This document shows, piece by piece, positions 16,217-25,521 of a stretch of DNA of 64,000 nt (position 1 is the first letter of the stretch; every line of letters starts with the position of its first letter). The stretch spans positions 248,001 to 312,000 of the forward strand of contig NZ_JAPKNA010000002.1 of NCBI RefSeq assembly GCF_026344135.1. Direction: 5' to 3'. Both the position numbers and the translations under genes were made by a program. The notes under the pieces are model-generated. The model did not search any database. It was not told the DNA's origin and saw only the letters and a list, made by a program, of their open reading frames with translations. The DNA is from Alcaligenes parafaecalis. Its GTDB lineage: Bacteria; Pseudomonadota; Gammaproteobacteria; Burkholderiales; Burkholderiaceae_B.

Positions 16217-18136
16217 TCATTCTGCTGCAGCCCAGGCTTCGCCGCGTAAAACATGGCGATCACGTACCCGCCGGGTGTAGCCCATGCGATCAAAAAACTC
16301 CAGAATCTGAATGGCCCTTTTGCGGCCTAATCCTGTTGCGTCTCGGAACTGTGCAGCACTGACGCCCTGGCCGGTGTGCAGCTCGCTGACGATGTTGGCC
16401 AGGATAGCCATTTGGTGACGGTGATAGAACAAGTCATGCACGACTTGAAACAGCTCGCCCTGGCGTACCAGACGGCGTAGCACTGCGCGGGTCTGGTCTT
16501 CCGGGGATTCGGTTTCTTTGGCCAGATCGCGTGTCCAGGGCGGGTCGAAGCGGCCTGCCTCCAGTAAAGGGAGTAGAGCAGCGGCCAGGGCCTGGTCCTC
16601 AGGGCTCAGAGTGACGCGGTGTCCGGGCGTATGCAGCCAGGCTCCCTGACGGGCTAAACGGTGCTCTGCCAGCAGATGTTCGGTCAGTAACTGCCAGATT
16701 GCGTCGGGCATAGTGGGCGCAGCCATGCGTCGCAAACGGCTGATGGACAAGCCCGGCTCGTCTGAATTGCGCTCGTGAAACTGCAGCATCACGCTTTCTA
16801 TGTGCTGGCACAGTGCTTCCAGGCGCGCATCGCTGAGCAGGATAGGCTGACTTTGTGGACGTGAGCCTGTGTGCCAGCGAGCATGGGCCGGGGCTGTCAG
16901 GCGATGTTTAGCCCCACCGGACAGGCGCAGCAGGGTTTCTTCGTCCAAACCGTAGGGGGCTTGAGCCAGCAGGTTTTCCAGTGGGCCACCGCGAGTCCAC
17001 TGCGCCAAGGCGTCCAGCCAAGCCAGACGGGTGGCGGAGCGGCGTTTGCGATCGGGTGCATTCGGGTCCAGGACGATGCCACCACCCACGGTTTCGCTGG
17101 CCTGAGCGTTGCGCAAAATGAAGCGCTCGCCGGTCATGGCGCAGATGGGGCGATCAAAGACCAGTTGGACTTTGCCAGTCTGGCCCGGCTGTAAAGACTC
17201 GCCATCCAAAGGTACGGCGTGAGCGGTTAGATGGGCAGCCCCCATGTGTACATGCCAAGGCGACCAGGTACGCAAGGCGGGGATGTCTTTGTCCAGCAGG
17301 CTCAGTTCTACATCGATACGCGTGGTGGGGATAAAGCAGCGGGCGTCGGCCAGCCAGTCTCCACGCTCAATATCCTGCACATCAATCCCACCCAGGTTCA
17401 GCGCACAACGCTGGCCCGCAAGGGCTTGGCGAGAAGCCTGATTCTGGGCGTGAATACTGCGCACCCGCACGGGTGTACCGCGTGGCATCAGGCGCAGATC
17501 GATAGTGGGGCCATCCAGATCCAGAACACCTTCGTGCACCGTGCCGGTGACGACAGTGCCATGACCTTGCAAGGTAAATACGCGATCGATAGCCAGGCGG
17601 AAATAGCCTTGACCATCCTGTTTGGCGGATTGCATGGCCTGCGTGTGCAAATGCTGGCGCAAGTCTTCCAGGCCGGGTTTGTCATCGGACAGGGCATCGA
17701 CAACAAAGACAGGTGCGCCGTCCAGAAAGGTTCCGTGGACAAGCGCTTGCAGTTCGGCTTTAACGGCTTCAATGCGTGCGGCATCGGCGCGATCCGCCTT
17801 GCTCAGGACGATGGCGCCGGTCTGCAAACCCAGCAATTGCAAGACGGCCAGATGCTCGCGGGTTTGAGGCATGACGCCATCATCCGCCGCAACAATCAGC
17901 AGGCCAAAATCGATACCGGTCGCGCCTGCCACCATGGTGTGAACCAGACGCTCGTGGCCGGGCACATCGATAAATCCCAGAATCTGCCCGTCCGGCAAAG
18001 GCGTATAGGCATAGCCGAGCTGGATGGAAATGCCGCGCTTTTTTTCTTCTTCCAGACGGTCGGTATCCACGCCGGTCAAGGCGCGGATCAACGTGGTTTT
18101 GCCGTGGTCGATATGGCCTGCAGTACCAACAATCAT
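16217..18136 (-). CDS. selB: SelB, selenocysteine-specific translation elongation factor
   Basis: 639 residues. The EF-Tu-like G domain starts MIVGTAGHIDHGKTTLIRAL with DVPGHERLVHTM and LSKAD motifs. Beta-barrel domains follow, then C-terminal winged-helix repeats that bind the SECIS hairpin (for example RDATGLGRKRAIQILEFFDRMGYTRR). SelB delivers Sec-tRNA to UGA codons flagged by a SECIS element. The ATG at 18136 overlaps the selA stop by 4 nt (ATGA), so selA and selB are coupled. Length is typical. Confidence 0.97.
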   Translation of the reverse strand: MIVGTAGHIDHGKTTLIRALTGVDTDRLEEEKKRGISIQLGYAYTPLPDGQILGFIDVPGHERLVHTMVAGATGIDFGLLIVAADDGVMPQTREHLAVLQLLGLQTGAIVLSKADRADAARIEAVKAELQALVHGTFLDGAPVFVVDALSDDKPGLEDLRQHLHTQAMQSAKQDGQGYFRLAIDRVFTLQGHGTVVTGTVHEGVLDLDGPTIDLRLMPRGTPVRVRSIHAQNQASRQALAGQRCALNLGGIDVQDIERGDWLADARCFIPTTRIDVELSLLDKDIPALRTWSPWHVHMGAAHLTAHAVPLDGESLQPGQTGKVQLVFDRPICAMTGERFILRNAQASETVGGGIVLDPNAPDRKRRSATRLAWLDALAQWTRGGPLENLLAQAPYGLDEETLLRLSGGAKHRLTAPAHARWHTGSRPQSQPILLSDARLEALCQHIESVMLQFHERNSDEPGLSISRLRRMAAPTMPDAIWQLLTEHLLAEHRLARQGAWLHTPGHRVTLSPEDQALAAALLPLLEAGRFDPPWTRDLAKETESPEDQTRAVLRRLVRQGELFQVVHDLFYHRHQMAILANIVSELHTGQGVSAAQFRDATGLGRKRAIQILEFFDRMGYTRRVRDRHVLRGEAWAAAE

Positions 18137-19554
18137 GCTTGCTCGGGAATCAGTTGTGCGCTGAAGGCAGCCTCAAAGGGCTGTTCCAGGCAGCGCAGGT
18201 CCAGCCAGAAGGCATCTTGCGCAATGCGCCCGATAACGGGCTGGGGCAGGGTACGCAGGCGTTTTTCCAGTTGAGTCAGATGGCGGCCCGGACGGCCTGT
18301 GCCTGTATAGGTAAAGCGCAGCCCGAAGCTGGGCAACACGTCTTCAGGCAAGGCACCGCTGCCGATCTGACTGAGCATGGCGGTGGGCTCGACGGTAAAT
18401 AAAGTCCCTACCCATTTTTGCAGGAGGGGAGCCAGACGTAGCGCCTGGGCGCGCATTTCCGTTGATGGACGGGTCAGCAGGCGCAGTGTTGTCAGGTGTT
18501 CGGGCAGGCGCTCGGGGGAACGGTACAGGGCCAGCACAGGTTCCAGCGAGGCCAGGGTGATTTTGCCCACGCGCAGAGCGCGTTTGAGCGGGTTTTTCTT
18601 GATCTTGGCGATCAGGTCTGCACGACCTACGATCAGACCGGCCTGCGGGCCACCCAGCAGCTTGTCGCCGCTGAAGGTCACGATATCGGCACCGGCTTCG
18701 ATGGTCTCGCGCACAGTGGGTTCGGGCGGCAGGCCCCACTGGCTCAGGTCCACCAAGGTGCCGCTGCCCAGATCCACACTGGTTGGCAGGCCGTGTTTCC
18801 TGGCGATCTGTGCAACTTCTTCGACTGAAACGCTTTTGGTGAAACCTTTGACGGCGTAGTTGCTGCAATGCACTTTCATCAACATGGCTGTGCGCTCGTT
18901 GATGGCATTTTCGTAGTCAGCCGCATGGGTACGGTTGGTGGTGCCTACTTCATGCAGGCGAGCACCCGCACGTTTCATAATGTCGGGGATACGAAAGGCA
19001 CCGCCAATTTCAACCAGCTCGCCGCGCGACACTACGGTTTCACGCCGGGGGCTTAGGGTGCTGAGCATCAGCAGCACGGCGGCGGCGTTATTGTTGACCA
19101 CCGTGGCGGCTTCAGCACCGGTCAGTTCGCAAAGCAAGGGGTTGATCAGGTCATCCCGGTCGCCTCGGCCACCGGTTTCCAGATCAAATTCCAGATTGGC
19201 GGGCGAGCGCATGGCCTGGACGACGGCTTGTATAGCCTCATCGGGCAGCAGCGCACGCCCCAGATTGGTGTGTAGAACCGTGCCTGTCAGATTGAAGACC
19301 GGGCGTAGCTGTAGCCGGGAGTCTTCTTGTAGCTGTGCGTGCAGGGCTTTGGCGAGCTGGGCTGACTCTAGATCCTGAGGGCTGAGTGTTCCCTTCAGAA
19401 CGGCATCGCGCAGTGTCTGCAAATGGGTGCGAGTGCGCTGGCTGAGGCGTGTGTGGCCGAATTGCTTCAGCAAGGGCTCGAACTCTGGCGAGTGCAGCAG
19501 GCGGTCCAGGGAAGGGATATGGGCGGGGGAGAGATCGGGAGTTGGGCTCATCAT
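18133..19554 (-). CDS. selA: SelA, L-seryl-tRNA(Sec) selenium transferase
   Basis: 473 residues. This PLP enzyme converts seryl-tRNA(Sec) to selenocysteinyl-tRNA using selenophosphate. The PLP lysine is in VTFSGDKLLGGPQAGLIVGR; other family motifs are FNLTGTVLHTNLGRALLP and VNNNAAAVLLML. Two adjacent ATGs (19554 and 19551) are both possible starts. It is 84 nt after fdhE and overlaps selB, so formate dehydrogenase and Sec insertion genes form one leftward transcription unit. Confidence 0.97.
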   Translation of the reverse strand: MMSPTPDLSPAHIPSLDRLLHSPEFEPLLKQFGHTRLSQRTRTHLQTLRDAVLKGTLSPQDLESAQLAKALHAQLQEDSRLQLRPVFNLTGTVLHTNLGRALLPDEAIQAVVQAMRSPANLEFDLETGGRGDRDDLINPLLCELTGAEAATVVNNNAAAVLLMLSTLSPRRETVVSRGELVEIGGAFRIPDIMKRAGARLHEVGTTNRTHAADYENAINERTAMLMKVHCSNYAVKGFTKSVSVEEVAQIARKHGLPTSVDLGSGTLVDLSQWGLPPEPTVRETIEAGADIVTFSGDKLLGGPQAGLIVGRADLIAKIKKNPLKRALRVGKITLASLEPVLALYRSPERLPEHLTTLRLLTRPSTEMRAQALRLAPLLQKWVGTLFTVEPTAMLSQIGSGALPEDVLPSFGLRFTYTGTGRPGRHLTQLEKRLRTLPQPVIGRIAQDAFWLDLRCLEQPFEAAFSAQLIPEQA

Positions 19555-19638
19555 TCAAAGGCAGGCATTTGAGTCTATGGGCAGGGTCCGTCAGCTACGC
19601 CTTGCGCGTGAAGCAGCAAGGCGTAGGGGAATCTTAGC

Positions 19639-20565
19639 TTAAGACTGATGCCAAAGAAGCGGATTACCGCTGGCGCGGGAATAGCCTTCTTCGCCCATCA
19701 GAACGTCCAGAGCCAGACTGGCCAGATCATCCGCAACGGGGTCAAGGCCCAACTGCTTTTCCTGATAGAAGATTTTGCGGTAGGTATGGCAGTTGTCGCA
19801 GGACTCGGCCTTGATCCCTTCCGGGCCATCTTCAATGGCGTGATAAGCCACGCTTTTTGTGCTTTCGCAGTGCGAGCAGGTGACACGCACCAGATGCCAT
19901 TCCACGCTGCAGCGTGGGCAGCACATGTAGCGGCAACCATCTTCACGACCACCGACCCGCACCACGCTGGATACGGGCAGGCTGCCGCAGGATGGGCATA
20001 CGCCAAAGGGACTGGTCACCGATAGTTGGCCTTCGGTCAGCGAGCAGGCCAGATGTGTCCAGTACACCTGCAAGGCGGCCATGACAAAGGGTGCCGCAGC
20101 ACCGTCTTGCTCTGGCAATTGCTCGGCCAGAATGGCGTCAGCCAGATCTTCCAGCTTTTGCGGGTCGGACTCGGCCTTTTTAAGCAGATCCTGGCAAACC
20201 TCTTGGGCGGCGGCAGGCACATCCGAGGTATTGATCATGTGATTGAGCAGGTTGCTCAAGATGCTGAGCCACTGCGGATCGCGTTTCCAGCCCGAGGCCA
20301 GCAAGGGCGGCATGCCGTGTCGTCGTGCCGTTTCCAGCACATCAGCGGGCAGTTCGGCGGGGGCAAGCGCAGTGAGCTGCTTGTGTTGCCCGTCCACCAG
20401 ATGCGCCAGCAAGAGCAGGTAGGCGCCGACGGGATTGCCCTCAGCCAATTGACGCAGACGCGCTGCCCGGTCTGCAAAGACGCTGGCTCGCACTGGCAGG
20501 CGCAGTCGGGGGATGGAGGTGTGGTCCAGACTTTCGATTTCGCCGCGCGGAAGGATGCGTTGCAA
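19639..20565 (-). CDS. fdhE: FdhE, formate dehydrogenase accessory protein
   Basis: 308 residues from a TTG start at 20565, chosen because AGGAG lies 6 nt upstream and the resulting N-terminus (QRILPRGEIES) corresponds to the E. coli FdhE start (MSIRIIPQDEL). The frame continues upstream to a TTG at 20640 without a plausible site. The C-terminal half has four rubredoxin-like CxxC metal motifs: CPSCGSLP, CCPRC, CSHCES and CDNCHTY. FdhE helps mature membrane formate dehydrogenases in the cytoplasm before Tat export. It follows fdoI by 77 nt. Confidence 0.92.
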   Translation of the reverse strand: MQRILPRGEIESLDHTSIPRLRLPVRASVFADRAARLRQLAEGNPVGAYLLLLAHLVDGQHKQLTALAPAELPADVLETARRHGMPPLLASGWKRDPQWLSILSNLLNHMINTSDVPAAAQEVCQDLLKKAESDPQKLEDLADAILAEQLPEQDGAAAPFVMAALQVYWTHLACSLTEGQLSVTSPFGVCPSCGSLPVSSVVRVGGREDGCRYMCCPRCSVEWHLVRVTCSHCESTKSVAYHAIEDGPEGIKAESCDNCHTYRKIFYQEKQLGLDPVADDLASLALDVLMGEEGYSRASGNPLLWHQS

Positions 20566-20642
20566 GACAGACTCCTGAAAACAAGGCTGCCATGCCCGAA
20601 ATGGCGCATGGCAGCCGGGTTGCTGATAAACCAGATACAAGC

Positions 20643-21296
20643 TTACTCAGCGGGACGGCTGGGGCCTTTTTCCATTTCTTCACGGAACCAGGCGCGGTGG
20701 TGTTTCCAGGCCCAGGCACGGGTCACCGTACCGCGGGTCATGGCTTTGACCGAACCTTTTACCCAGATACCGGCGTAGATGTGCACGATAATCGCGCAAA
20801 TCATCAGCAGGGCGCAGACCGCGTGCAGCACGGAGGCCAGGCGGATAGCCCAGATGGGGAAGAAGGCGGAAAAGTATTCGCGCCACATCACCACACCGGT
20901 TGCCAGCAGGCCGATCATGAAAATCACCAAAGCAAAAAACAGGATCTTTTGCCCGGCGTTATAGCGGCCTACTTCGGGGATACGCTCGTCCTTGGCATCA
21001 AGCACGTCCTTGAAGTGACGCAGCCAGGCCGCGTCACCCTTGGAGAACATATTGTGCCGTACCATGCGGGCTGCAAACAGGAAAAAGCACACAAACATCA
21101 CCACGCCAATAAACGGGTGAAGAATGCGTGTCCACGGGCCGCCGCCAAACAGATTGCTCAGCCAGAACATGGACGGATGAAACAGCGCCAGCCCGGACAG
21201 CGCCAGCAGCACAAAGCTCATGGCAATGATCCAGTGATTAATGCGCTGACTGGTGGTGTAGCGCTGAATCATGCCCTTGCGGTTGTGATCAGTCAT
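20643..21296 (-). CDS. fdoI: Formate dehydrogenase gamma subunit (cytochrome b556)
   Basis: 217 residues from the ATG at 21296, overlapping the fdoH end by 8 nt. There are four membrane helices with histidines for two b hemes (INHWIIAMSF, ILHPFIGVVMF, VLHAVCALLMICAIIVHIYAG). It transfers electrons from the beta-subunit clusters to quinone. The N-terminus MTDHNRKGMIQRYTTSQRINHW is the family's usual cytoplasmic start. The fdoGHI and fdnGHI names cannot be distinguished from sequence alone. Confidence 0.93.
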   Translation of the reverse strand: MTDHNRKGMIQRYTTSQRINHWIIAMSFVLLALSGLALFHPSMFWLSNLFGGGPWTRILHPFIGVVMFVCFFLFAARMVRHNMFSKGDAAWLRHFKDVLDAKDERIPEVGRYNAGQKILFFALVIFMIGLLATGVVMWREYFSAFFPIWAIRLASVLHAVCALLMICAIIVHIYAGIWVKGSVKAMTRGTVTRAWAWKHHRAWFREEMEKGPSRPAE

Positions 21297-22206
21297 GATG
21301 AGCCTCCTGGATCTTGCGTGCTTCCTCGTCGGCGCGGCGCTCGTCTTCCTCGTCAGTCTCGTTAGGGCCGGTTCGGATGTAGTGGAAGAAACCAATCAGG
21401 GCGGTCAGTGCCATGGCAGCAACCCCCAGTGGTTTGGCCACTCCCTTCCAGAGCGAGACCATCGGGCTGATTTGCGGGTCTTTGGGCAGATCGCTGTACA
21501 GCTCGGGCTTGTCGGCGTGGTGCAGCACGTACATGACGTGGGTGCCGCCCACTCCGGCCGGGTCGTACAGACCGGCGTTCTCAAAGCCACGCGATTTCAG
21601 GTCTTCGATACGCTCTGCAGCGTGGTGCTGCATGTCTTCTTTCGTACCGAACACAATCGCGCCGGTAGGACAGGTCTTGGCACAGGCCGGTTCCTGTCCG
21701 ACCGCGACACGGTCCGAACACAAGGTGCACTTGTAGGCTTTCTTGTCCTTTTCCGAAATGCGGGGCACATCGAAAGGACAGCCGGTTACGCAGTAGCCGC
21801 AGCCAATGCAGTTTTCCTCGTGGAAATCCACAATGCCGTTGGTGTACTGCACGATAGCGCCCGGCGAGGGACAGGCCTTCAAGCAGCCCGGGTCCTCGCA
21901 GTGCATACAGCCGTCTTTGCGAATCAGCCATTCCAGATCGCCAGCGGGGTTTTCATACTCCGCAAAACGCATGATGGTCCAGGACTTGTCGGTCAGGTCC
22001 GCCGGGTTGTCATACACCCCGACGTTGTGGCCGATTTCGTCGCGCGTATCGTTCCATTCCATGCAGGCGACCTGACAGGCCTTACAGCCAATGCACTTAC
22101 TGGTGTCGATCAGCTTGGCCACTTCCCCGCCCACGGGCTCGCGCACGCTGGGCATGGGGGTGGTGGTTGCGGAGCGCCGTTTGATATCAAGTGATTGCAA
22201 GGCCAT
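21289..22206 (-). CDS. fdoH: Formate dehydrogenase beta subunit (four 4Fe-4S clusters)
   Basis: 305 residues. Four ferredoxin-type Cys groups are seen: CIGCKACQVACMEW, CMHCEDPGCLKACP, CIGCGYCVTGCPFDVP and CTLCSDRVAVGQEPACAKTCP. A C-terminal transmembrane helix (GVAAMALTALIGFFHYI) anchors it on the periplasmic face. It relays electrons from FdoG to the cytochrome b subunit. It starts 3 nt after the fdoG stop with an AAGGAG site overlapping that stop. Confidence 0.95.
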   Translation of the reverse strand: MALQSLDIKRRSATTTPMPSVREPVGGEVAKLIDTSKCIGCKACQVACMEWNDTRDEIGHNVGVYDNPADLTDKSWTIMRFAEYENPAGDLEWLIRKDGCMHCEDPGCLKACPSPGAIVQYTNGIVDFHEENCIGCGYCVTGCPFDVPRISEKDKKAYKCTLCSDRVAVGQEPACAKTCPTGAIVFGTKEDMQHHAAERIEDLKSRGFENAGLYDPAGVGGTHVMYVLHHADKPELYSDLPKDPQISPMVSLWKGVAKPLGVAAMALTALIGFFHYIRTGPNETDEEDERRADEEARKIQEAHHD

Positions 22207-22209
22207 GGC

Positions 22210-25200
22210 TTACTCCTTAATCTTTTCAAGTTGAACCAGGAAGGCCTTGGTCTCTGGCGTTTGCGAGTTGCCATCCCCCACGGGCGGTGTCAGTGCATTG
22301 ATCAGGAAACCAGGTCGTGCCAGACCTACAAATCCCCAGTGCAGCGGGATACCCACTTGGTGGACGACCTTGCCATCCACGTTCAGAGCCTTGATGCGCT
22401 TGGTTACCACCGCCACGGCCTTGATATAGCCACGGTTGGAGGACACCTTGACGCGGTCGCCTTGCACAATTCCCACTTCCTTGGCCAGTTCCTCGCCAAT
22501 TTCCACAAACTGTTCCGGCTGCACGATAGCGTTCAGCTTCACGTGCTTGGTCCAGTAGTGGAAGTGCTCGGTCAGGCGGTAGGTCGTGCCCACATAGGGG
22601 AACTTGTCTACCGTACCCATGGCGGCCAGGTCGTCCTTGAAGATACGCGCCGCCGGGTTGGTGATGGCACGTGGCTCGTCAGGACTGAGCGGGTTGTAGC
22701 TGAGCGGGCTTTCAAAGGGCTCGTAGTGCTCGGGGAACGGACCTTCTGCCATGCCTTTGCGGGCAAAGAAGCGGGCCACCCCTTCAGGGTTCATGATGAA
22801 CGGACCCATGCCATCAGCCGGATTCTCATCGGCCTTGTAGTCAGGGACATCCGCACCACCCCAGCGCTTGCCGTCCCAGTGAACCAGGCTGCGGCGTGGG
22901 TCAAAGGGTTTGCCGGTCAGGTCACAGGATGCACGGTTATAGAGCACACGTCGGTTCGCTGGCCAGGCCCAGGCCCAGTTCAGCGTCTGGCCGATGCCGG
23001 TTGGGTCGCTATTGTCGCGGCGAGCCATCATATTGCCTTGCTGCGTCCAGGCACCGGCATAGATCCAGCAACCGCTTAGCGTGGTGCCGTCGTCGCGCAA
23101 TTCGGCAAAGCCATCAAGCTGCTCGCCTGCTTTACGCGTGATCTTGGTTGGATCTTTAGGATCATGCAGATCCACCAGTGCGCGGCCCGAGTATTCCTTG
23201 GCCAGTTCAGCGGCGGTTGGATCATCCGGGTTGGAGTACGGCCAGGACAGGTTCAGGATCGGATCAGGGAAGGCACCGCCTTCTTTCTGGTACAGCGAGC
23301 GAATACGCGTGAATAGCGTACTCATGATCTCAATGTCGCTCTTGGCCTCGCCCGGAGGGTTGGCGGCCTTCCAGTGCCATTGCAACCAGCGGCCCGAGTT
23401 CACCAGTGCGCCTTCTTCCTCGGCGAAACAGGTGGTGGGCAGACGGAAGACTTCGGTCTGGATGGATGCGGAATCGACATCATTGTGTTCGCCATAGTTC
23501 TTCCAGAACTCTGACGTTTCCGTGACCAGCGGGTCCATGATGACCATGTACTTGAGCTTGGAGAAACCGCGCAGCAGCTTGGCCTTGTAGGGTGCCGCCG
23601 CCAGGGGGTTGAAGCCCTGACAGATGTAGCCCGTCATCTTGCCTTCGTCCATCAGCTCGAACACTTGCAGCATGTCGTAGAGCTTGTCCAGCTTGGGCAG
23701 ATAGTCAAAGGCCCAGTTGTTGTCGGCCTGGGCGGCATCGCCAAACCAGGCTTTCATCAGGCTGACGTGGAACTTCTTGTAGTTGCGCCAGTAGCTGAGC
23801 TGGTTGGGACGTAGTGGCTGTTGGGCACGCGCGCCAATGTAGCCGTCAAACTCCTTCTCGGCCTGGTTGGGCAAAGTCAGATAGCCGGGCAGCAGGTTGG
23901 ACATCAAACCCAGGTCAGTCAGACCCTGAATATTGGAGTGTCCGCGCAGTGCGTTCATGCCACCACCGGCAATACCGATATTGCCCAGCAGCAACTGCAC
24001 CATAGCGCCGGTACGGATGATCTGCGAACCAATACTGTGTTGCGTCCAGCCCAGTGCATACAGAATGGTGCCCGCGCGACCCGGTTCAGCGGTCGAGGCC
24101 AGCATTTCACAGACTTTCAGGAACTTGTCTTTGGGCGTGCCACAGACGCGTTCCACCATCTCGGGCGTGTAGCGCTCGTAGTGCTTGCGCAGCAGTTGGT
24201 AGACCGAGCGTGGGTGTTGCAAGGTGGGGTCGGTTTTGACGTAGCCGTCCTCGCCCAGCTCGTAGTCCCAGGAGGACTTGTCGTAGCTGCGTTTTTCTTC
24301 GTTGTAGCCCGAATACAGCCCCTGCTCGAAGTCAAAGTCTTCGCGCACGATAAATGGCATATCGGTGTAGTTGCGCACGTATTCGTGCTGGATCTTGTCG
24401 TTATCCAGCAGGTATTTGATGACGCCACCCAGGAAGGTGATGTCACTACCAGTACGTATAGGCGCGTAAAAGTCCGCTACGGATGCTGAACGCGTAAAGC
24501 GTGGATCCACAACGATCAGTTTTGCATTGTTGTGTGCTTTGGCCTCGGTCACCCATTTGAAGCCACAGGGGTGTGCCTCGGCTGCGTTGCCGCCCATAAT
24601 CAGCACAATATCCGCGTTCTTGATGTCGACCCAATGGTTCGTCATCGCTCCACGGCCAAACGTCGGGGCAAGACCTGCCACCGTCGGGCCGTGTCAGACA
24701 CGTGCTTGGTTATCGAACGCCAGGACGCCCATACTGCGGACGACTTTATGAGTGATATAGCCCACTTCGTTACTGCTGGCCGATGCCGCCAGCATGCCAG
24801 TGGTTAGCCAACGGTTCACCACGGTGCCGTCTTCGGCAGTTGCCTGGAAGTTGGCGTCGCGGTCTTCTTTCATCAGCTTGGAAATACGCGTGAAGGCGTC
24901 TTCCCAGGAAATGCGTTCCCACTTGTCCGAGCCAGCGGCGCGGTATTCGGGATATTTGAGGCGGTTGGGGCTCTTGATGAAATCCACCAAGCCTGCGCCC
25001 TTGGGACAGAGTGTGCCGCGATTGACCGGGTGGTCGGCATCGCCTTCGATGTGAACCACGCTGGGCTCGGCATTCATGGCACCGTCACCACGGGAGTACA
25101 GCAGCACTCCACAGGCTACAGAACAGTAAGGACAGGTATTGCGCGTCTCTGTCATGCGGGTCAGTTTGTACTGCCTGACTTCCGCCATGGCGGGGGTGGG

Positions 25201-25284
25201 CGCAGCGCCCAACAAAACCATGCTGGAACTGGCCAGCGAGGCCCCCGTCACTTTGAAGAACTGACGCCGATTCATGTTCACCAT
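22210..25284 (-). CDS. fdoG: Formate dehydrogenase alpha subunit, selenocysteine-containing (UGA read-through)
   Basis: One gene of about 1024 residues interrupted by an in-frame TGA at 24696-24694, which aligns with the Sec residue (about 197 from this start) of E. coli FdnG/FdoG. Sequence before and after (NQARV-U-HGPTVAGLAP) is continuous with the family. I took the ATG at 25284, preceded by GGAGAG; an upstream TTG at 25296 is in frame. The Tat signal is NRRQFFKVTGAS. An N-terminal 4Fe-4S cluster is at NTCPYCSVACG...GTLCPKG, followed by the bis-MGD domains. The enzyme oxidises formate in the periplasm with Mo or W. Without Sec insertion only a 196-residue fragment would result. Confidence 0.95.
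24661..24696 (-). promoter_or_regulatory. Bacterial SECIS element after the fdoG UGA
   Basis: Directly 3' of the UGA (24696-24694, minus strand) the message can fold. GGCA pairs with TGCC around the loop GGTCT (24679-24667), with a flanking stem CGACGG/CCGACG (one mismatch) and a bulged T at 24680. The GGUCU loop and bulged U are the SelB-recognition features of E. coli fdh SECIS hairpins. This supports Sec insertion instead of a stop or frameshift. Confidence 0.85.
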
Positions 25285-25417
25285 GCGGCTCTCCAATAGG
25301 ATTGTGTTTTCGTGTTTGAAATCGTCAGGGGGCTCGCCTTGTGAGCGGTGCCCCTGTTTTATAGTTGAACAGTATAAGCGTTGAGCTTATAGCTAACTGC
25401 CCGAAGGGCGTGCCAAA

Positions 25418-25431
25418 TTGATCAAGGACAA
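25418..25431 (-). promoter_or_regulatory. Fnr-like site upstream of fdoG
   Basis: TTGATCAAGGACAA (minus-strand TTGTCCTTGATCAA) matches 8 of 10 defined positions of TTGAT-N4-ATCAA. It is about 140 bp upstream of the fdoG start, in the 237-bp gap after the haemoglobin gene. It overlaps the 25421-25444 element shared with 12808-12830. This suggests oxygen or NO control of the formate dehydrogenase-sel operon. Confidence 0.5.
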
Positions 25432-25521
25432 TCTTGATTCTATTGAGGTTTTCACGCCAGAGCCGCAAGTGTAGTCGGTGATGCGGGTATTCACCTACTA
25501 TTTGTAAGGGATTTTTTCAAT

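Noticed and set aside
24694..24696. In-frame stop splitting fdoG into two genes
   Set aside because: The codon is UGA at the conserved Sec position, followed by a SECIS-like hairpin, and selA, selB, selC and selD are all in the window.
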